Positions 60,818 through 64,000 of a stretch of 64,000 nucleotides of DNA are shown one piece after another. The stretch comes from Flavobacterium daejeonense DSM 17708. Lineage in GTDB: Bacteria; Bacteroidota; Bacteroidia; Flavobacteriales; Flavobacteriaceae. Location: NCBI RefSeq assembly GCF_000425425.1, contig NZ_AUDK01000002.1:186001-250000 (forward strand), in the 5' to 3' direction. The position numbers were made by a program, and so were the translations under genes. The notes below the pieces were generated by a model. It had not been told where the DNA came from, did not search any database, and worked only from the letters and a program-made list of their open reading frames with translations. Every line of letters begins with the position of its first letter. Position 1 is the stretch's first letter.

Positions 60818-62242
60818 TTAGTTACCATCTGGTTTTACAACTTCTTTAAGCGGACTTAAAGGCCAGTAAAAATCTTCAAAAGTTCCCGGTTTTGCAGGAT
60901 CTATTGCGGGTACAACAGCTAAAATTGAATTAGCTAATTTCATATGATTATCTCTAATTCCTTTAACAACTAACTTTGCTATTTCATAAGCTCCATAAGG
61001 CCTAAAGTGCGTGTTATCGGCTAATGGCTTGTCTTTTCCCGGGAACATATTTGCCGGATAATGAACAAATGCTTTAATCGATTCCTTTTCTCCTAAAGCT
61101 TCGTACATTATTTTTGACATGGTATTTAAGTCAATTAATGCTACATTTTGTTCTTTGGCAGTTACTCTTACCGCTTCAGGATAATCGCCCAGAGTTTCCA
61201 AAATTTTTCCGGTTTTATCAAATCTTCTTCTTTGAACAGAAGTTACCAAAACAGGAATCCCCCCCTTTTTCTTTATTTCGGCAATTACTTTTTCTAAATT
61301 TGTCTTGTAATTTTTAAAAGCACCGTAGTTTTCTCCTTTTTGTTTTTGATCGTTATGCCCGAATTCTATAAAAACATAATCACCGGGTTTCAACAAACTA
61401 TATACTTTATCAAATCGATGTTGAGCAATCGAACTACTCAAAGTTTCTCCTGATTCGGCATAATTAGCTACGGCTACTTCGCCAGCTTTGAAAAAAGCCG
61501 GAATCATTTGTCCCCAGGAAGCCCATGGCTCATTAGATTGATCTACTACTGTAGAATCTCCGGTTAGAAAAAGCGTAGTAACATTAGTATTCTCAGGATA
61601 TATTTCAATAGCATTCACCTTTGGACTTAATCCATTAAATTCAAGAGTTAGCTTATCATCCCATTGATAATTATCTTTTTCTCTTGGTTTAAGACTTACC
61701 TTTTTATATTTACCTCCACGAATAAGGCTGTCGCGAATGTGAAGTGTAAACTCAACAACCTTGTGTTTTCCGCTTTCTGTTTGCAATCTGTAAACCATCA
61801 TTCGTCGGTTTTCAGCTCTAATTACTGTTTCTGAAATAGCTGAGTCATCTCCTAATGTTACTTTAATATGATAGTTCCCTTCCGGTAATTTTACTGAGAA
61901 ATAAAAAGGTTTATCAGAAGTCAGAAATCCATCGGTCAATGCCTGCTTTCCTGTTTTTGTATTTGCTGTTGTCGATGTTCCAAAATCGATCCCGTAACCT
62001 TTTTCAGCTGAATATATTGTTTCCGGTAATACTTTTAAGTATCCCGCTTCTGCTTTCCCTTTTCCAAAATCAAATTTAAAGCTGATTGGGATTTCTTTGA
62101 TTTTCTTTGGATTGGTAGTTTTTGGTTTTGACCAAGTTTGGCTAAAACAAAAAACGAATATTAATAGGAGCGCCAATTTTAAATTTGGAATAATTTTAAA
62201 AATGAAATTTTTAAATAAGTAGGTTGACAGGTTACTATTCAT
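60818..62242 (-). CDS. Rhamnogalacturonan acetylesterase-like protein, CE12 type
   Basis: A 474-residue exported protein with a hydrophobic signal at about residues 20-38. Residues about 50-215 form an N-terminal beta-sandwich module (SFKFDFGKGKAEAGYLKV) often fused to these enzymes. Residues about 225-460 are the SGNH hydrolase: LFLTGDSTVVDQ (Ser), FIEFGHNDQKQKG (Asn block) and DNTHFRPYGAYEIA (Asp and His). Removing acetyl esters from rhamnogalacturonan I makes the backbone accessible to lyases and hydrolases. It is the first gene of the second pectin operon. Confidence 0.88.
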   Translation of the reverse strand: MNSNLSTYLFKNFIFKIIPNLKLALLLIFVFCFSQTWSKPKTTNPKKIKEIPISFKFDFGKGKAEAGYLKVLPETIYSAEKGYGIDFGTSTTANTKTGKQALTDGFLTSDKPFYFSVKLPEGNYHIKVTLGDDSAISETVIRAENRRMMVYRLQTESGKHKVVEFTLHIRDSLIRGGKYKKVSLKPREKDNYQWDDKLTLEFNGLSPKVNAIEIYPENTNVTTLFLTGDSTVVDQSNEPWASWGQMIPAFFKAGEVAVANYAESGETLSSSIAQHRFDKVYSLLKPGDYVFIEFGHNDQKQKGENYGAFKNYKTNLEKVIAEIKKKGGIPVLVTSVQRRRFDKTGKILETLGDYPEAVRVTAKEQNVALIDLNTMSKIMYEALGEKESIKAFVHYPANMFPGKDKPLADNTHFRPYGAYEIAKLVVKGIRDNHMKLANSILAVVPAIDPAKPGTFEDFYWPLSPLKEVVKPDGN

Positions 62243-62372
62243 AGCACAAAATTTTATGATCGAATATCAAAAATAAAAATATCTAACTATTTTGCGCTAA
62301 AAGGTATTGATCAAAGCTTATCCATAATTTTGGATGTGCTGTAAAGGCTTGTTGTCAGTGGTTTATGGTCTT

Positions 62373-63626
62373 TTAGAATTGATATAGTATTTCGCCATTC
62401 AAAGAGCTTAAATGGCAATTTTTGAATAAACCGTTCCGTTCAAACTCCACAAATAAACCTCTTAGGTCTCCCAATGAATTATTGTAAACAGTTTCATAAA
62501 TGGGAGAATCATTTACAAAAAGGCGTAGCTTTTTGTCTTTGTTGATTAGTTTTATGGTGTTCCATTTTTGAAAATCAACAACAAAAGGAGATAAATTATG
62601 ATTGGTTCCTTTGATTGTTTTTTCACTAATGATGTTTGTTATTCTGGAACTGCAACCAGGATTAACAAAATTGAAGCGAATATAATTTTGGCTTCCGGAA
62701 ATTTTAAAGACTAATCCATTGCATGAAATTGCATTATACTGTACTCCTTTTTTAAATGTAGCTTCAAAAATAAAATTATCTGCATTTTGTTTTATAGGTG
62801 CATAATTACAAACTCTGATAAAAAAGGGCTGAATGGTATCTATGCCTTGTTTGAGCAACTGATTATTTGAAATATAAAATAAACTATCCTGGTTTTTTTG
62901 CACCTGGACCGCATAATAATTATCAGGTATGATACGCTGTCTTTGAAATCCCAACATATACCACTCGTTGTCTGTAGATACAAATACTTTAGATTTACTA
63001 AGTTTTTTTACTTTATTGGTGATGCTCACATCAAATACGCCTGGTATGTAATAAGTATGCGAAATTATTTTTTGCTTAGGTTGCAAATTGATTAAAGGCG
63101 AACGATCTCCAAAATCGATGTATAAATTCTCATTTGTGTTTGGTAGTTTGATATCAAAATAACAAGTTTTGGGTAATAGTCCTTCAGATGAGGAAAGTTT
63201 TAATTGAATTTCATTTGTGTCGATGCCAGATTTGTCAAAATAAATGTAAGCAAAAGCAAATAATGCAATCAATAATAAAGCAAATATTCCAAGTTTAATT
63301 TTTGAATTCTTAGGTTTTATTTTCGTTTTATTAGTAACTGGAATTGTTGCAGCATTACTAGTTTCATCAGCTAATTCATTTTCATCTATTTCTGAATAAC
63401 TTATCAAAGCATCAAAAGTAGCTTGTTGTGGCAGGTAATATTTATCTGTTGGGATTTTTCCGAAAATACGTTTTAAAGTGTTTGGGCTTATGTTAATTTT
63501 TGTTTCCTCTAAAATGACCGCACTAAAATCATTGAAATCATTATGTTTCCAATTTTCAGCATCTCCGCGACCAAATTTTTGCTCACATTTTTTAATAATT
63601 ACTTTAAGTTGTAGTCGTTTATCCAT
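62373..63626 (-). CDS. Single-pass membrane protein with N-terminal HTH-like, PKD-like and lectin-like domains
   Basis: A 417-residue protein of unrecognised family. Residues about 1-80 are cytoplasmic and helical (INISPNTLKRIFGKIPTDKY reads like a recognition-helix segment), so DNA binding is plausible. One membrane helix is at about residues 112-132. The outside part has a PKD-like fold (about 145-225, with YIDFGDRSPLINLQPKQK) and a C-terminal jelly-roll or laminin-G-like domain (about 270-417). This order resembles a one-component transmembrane regulator that senses a glycan. It lies beside the second pectin operon in the same orientation. No catalytic motif was seen. Confidence 0.55.
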   Translation of the reverse strand: MDKRLQLKVIIKKCEQKFGRGDAENWKHNDFNDFSAVILEETKINISPNTLKRIFGKIPTDKYYLPQQATFDALISYSEIDENELADETSNAATIPVTNKTKIKPKNSKIKLGIFALLLIALFAFAYIYFDKSGIDTNEIQLKLSSSEGLLPKTCYFDIKLPNTNENLYIDFGDRSPLINLQPKQKIISHTYYIPGVFDVSITNKVKKLSKSKVFVSTDNEWYMLGFQRQRIIPDNYYAVQVQKNQDSLFYISNNQLLKQGIDTIQPFFIRVCNYAPIKQNADNFIFEATFKKGVQYNAISCNGLVFKISGSQNYIRFNFVNPGCSSRITNIISEKTIKGTNHNLSPFVVDFQKWNTIKLINKDKKLRLFVNDSPIYETVYNNSLGDLRGLFVEFERNGLFKNCHLSSLNGEILYQF

Positions 63627-63663
63627 TTTTATGTGTGGATTTTTTAAAAATTAAGGTAAAAAT

Positions 63664-63694
63664 CAAATTTACTTATCGAATAAGTTTCTACCAA
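63664..63694 (-). promoter_or_regulatory. Promoter of the membrane-regulator gene
   Basis: On the minus strand TTG (63694-63692), a 20-nt spacer and TAAATTTG (63671-63664) match the Bacteroidota promoter pattern fully. Transcription would begin near 63657, about 30 nt before the ATG at 63626. Confidence 0.6.
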
Positions 63695-63711
63695 GTTTTT
63701 GAAAGAAAAAC

Positions 63712-64000
63712 TCAAATAGCATTCGCCACTATAAAACCACTGGTCCAGGCATTCTGGAAATTGAAGCCTCCGGTTATAGCGTCGATATTCATAATTTCTC
63801 CTGCAAAATAGAGGTTTTTGTGTAATTTACTTTCCATGGTTTTAAAGTTGATTTCTTTCAAATTGATTCCGCCGGCGGTAACAAATTCTTCTTTGAAAGT
63901 GCTTTTTCCATTAACCTGAAAAGTAGCATTAGTTAATTGCCGGGCTAAATTTTGAATTTGGATTTTGGACAAATCAGCCCATTTGGTTTCTGATGAAATT
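63712..64000 (-). CDS. BaiN-like NAD(P)/FAD-dependent flavoprotein, C-terminal part (partial)
   Basis: The frame is open to the right edge of the window. The visible 95 residues contain EFVTAGGINLKEINFKTMESK, HKNLYFAGEIMNIDAITGG and FNFQNAWTSGFIVANAI. These are the C-terminal blocks of the HI0933/BaiN flavoprotein family, with the FAD-contacting GE and GG residues. Members are oxidoreductases with few assigned substrates. The start lies outside the window. Confidence 0.85.
   Translation of the reverse strand, partial: ISSETKWADLSKIQIQNLARQLTNATFQVNGKSTFKEEFVTAGGINLKEINFKTMESKLHKNLYFAGEIMNIDAITGGFNFQNAWTSGFIVANAI

Overview
The window looks like a chromosomal segment of a low-GC Bacteroidota, most probably a Flavobacterium-type organism able to use plant polysaccharides. 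The reasons are the AT-rich sequence, two complete SusC/SusD pairs, many candidate -7 promoter boxes of the form TAnnTTTG (the Bacteroidota type), a mevalonate rather than MEP isoprenoid cluster, and palindromic repeats of the kind scattered through flavobacterial genomes. No rRNA, tRNA, CRISPR array, transposase or integrase was seen. Family assignments come from motif recognition, not from database searches.

Layout. (1) Positions 1-5971, plus strand: a copper/heavy-metal resistance cluster with the tail of one efflux adaptor, a CusB-like adaptor lipoprotein, a DUF3347 lipoprotein, an HMA-AraC fusion regulator, a small periplasmic metal-binding protein and a CopA-type P-ATPase. A short Cys-containing metal-binding domain recurs six times across four of these proteins. 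(2) 6145-9420: a MOSC protein and a single-subunit quinol nitric oxide reductase whose promoter carries two related AT-rich dyads. (3) 9421-11346: repeats and a cassette-like stretch with a small membrane protein and a VOC/Cdd1 gene pair around a structured spacer. (4) 11347-31037, minus strand: a large pectin/rhamnogalacturonan enzyme locus (PL11, six-hairpin protein, GH43-like, DUF4450, divergent GH28, sulfatase, GH105, CBM9-like/PKD protein), followed by a GntR-xylB-xylA operon and a KduD-like SDR. (5) 31579-47012, plus strand: one long operon encoding FAS1-SusC-SusD-FAS1-FAS1-SusC-SusD, the outer-membrane uptake machinery. (6) 47189-55322: pseudouridine synthase, UbiA prenyltransferase, orphan histidine kinase, mevalonate kinase, a toxin-antitoxin pair with a frameshifted toxin, diphosphomevalonate decarboxylase, TspO, DUF1801 and a CarboxypepD-reg-like protein. 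(7) 55497-63626, minus strand: a second pectin island (GH2, canonical GH28, a SASA-type esterase, a CE12-type acetylesterase) next to a membrane protein that may be a one-component regulator, then the end of a BaiN-like flavoprotein.

How the parts work together. A 19-bp operator built of two 10-bp direct repeats (CAGGATAGTG-CAGGATAGA type) lies upstream of the FAS1/SusCD operon, the CBM9/GH105/sulfatase operon and the GH28/DUF4450 operon. In the two clearest cases it lies exactly 18 bp from a -7 box that has no -33 element. This suggests one activator, probably an AraC-type hybrid two-component regulator encoded elsewhere, switches on import and degradation together. Oligosaccharides would be cut at the surface by PL11, bound by the FAS1 and SusD lipoproteins, imported by SusC, and trimmed in the periplasm by GH105, GH28, GH2, sulfatase and esterases. 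XylA/XylB and the SDR would feed xylose and uronate products into central metabolism.
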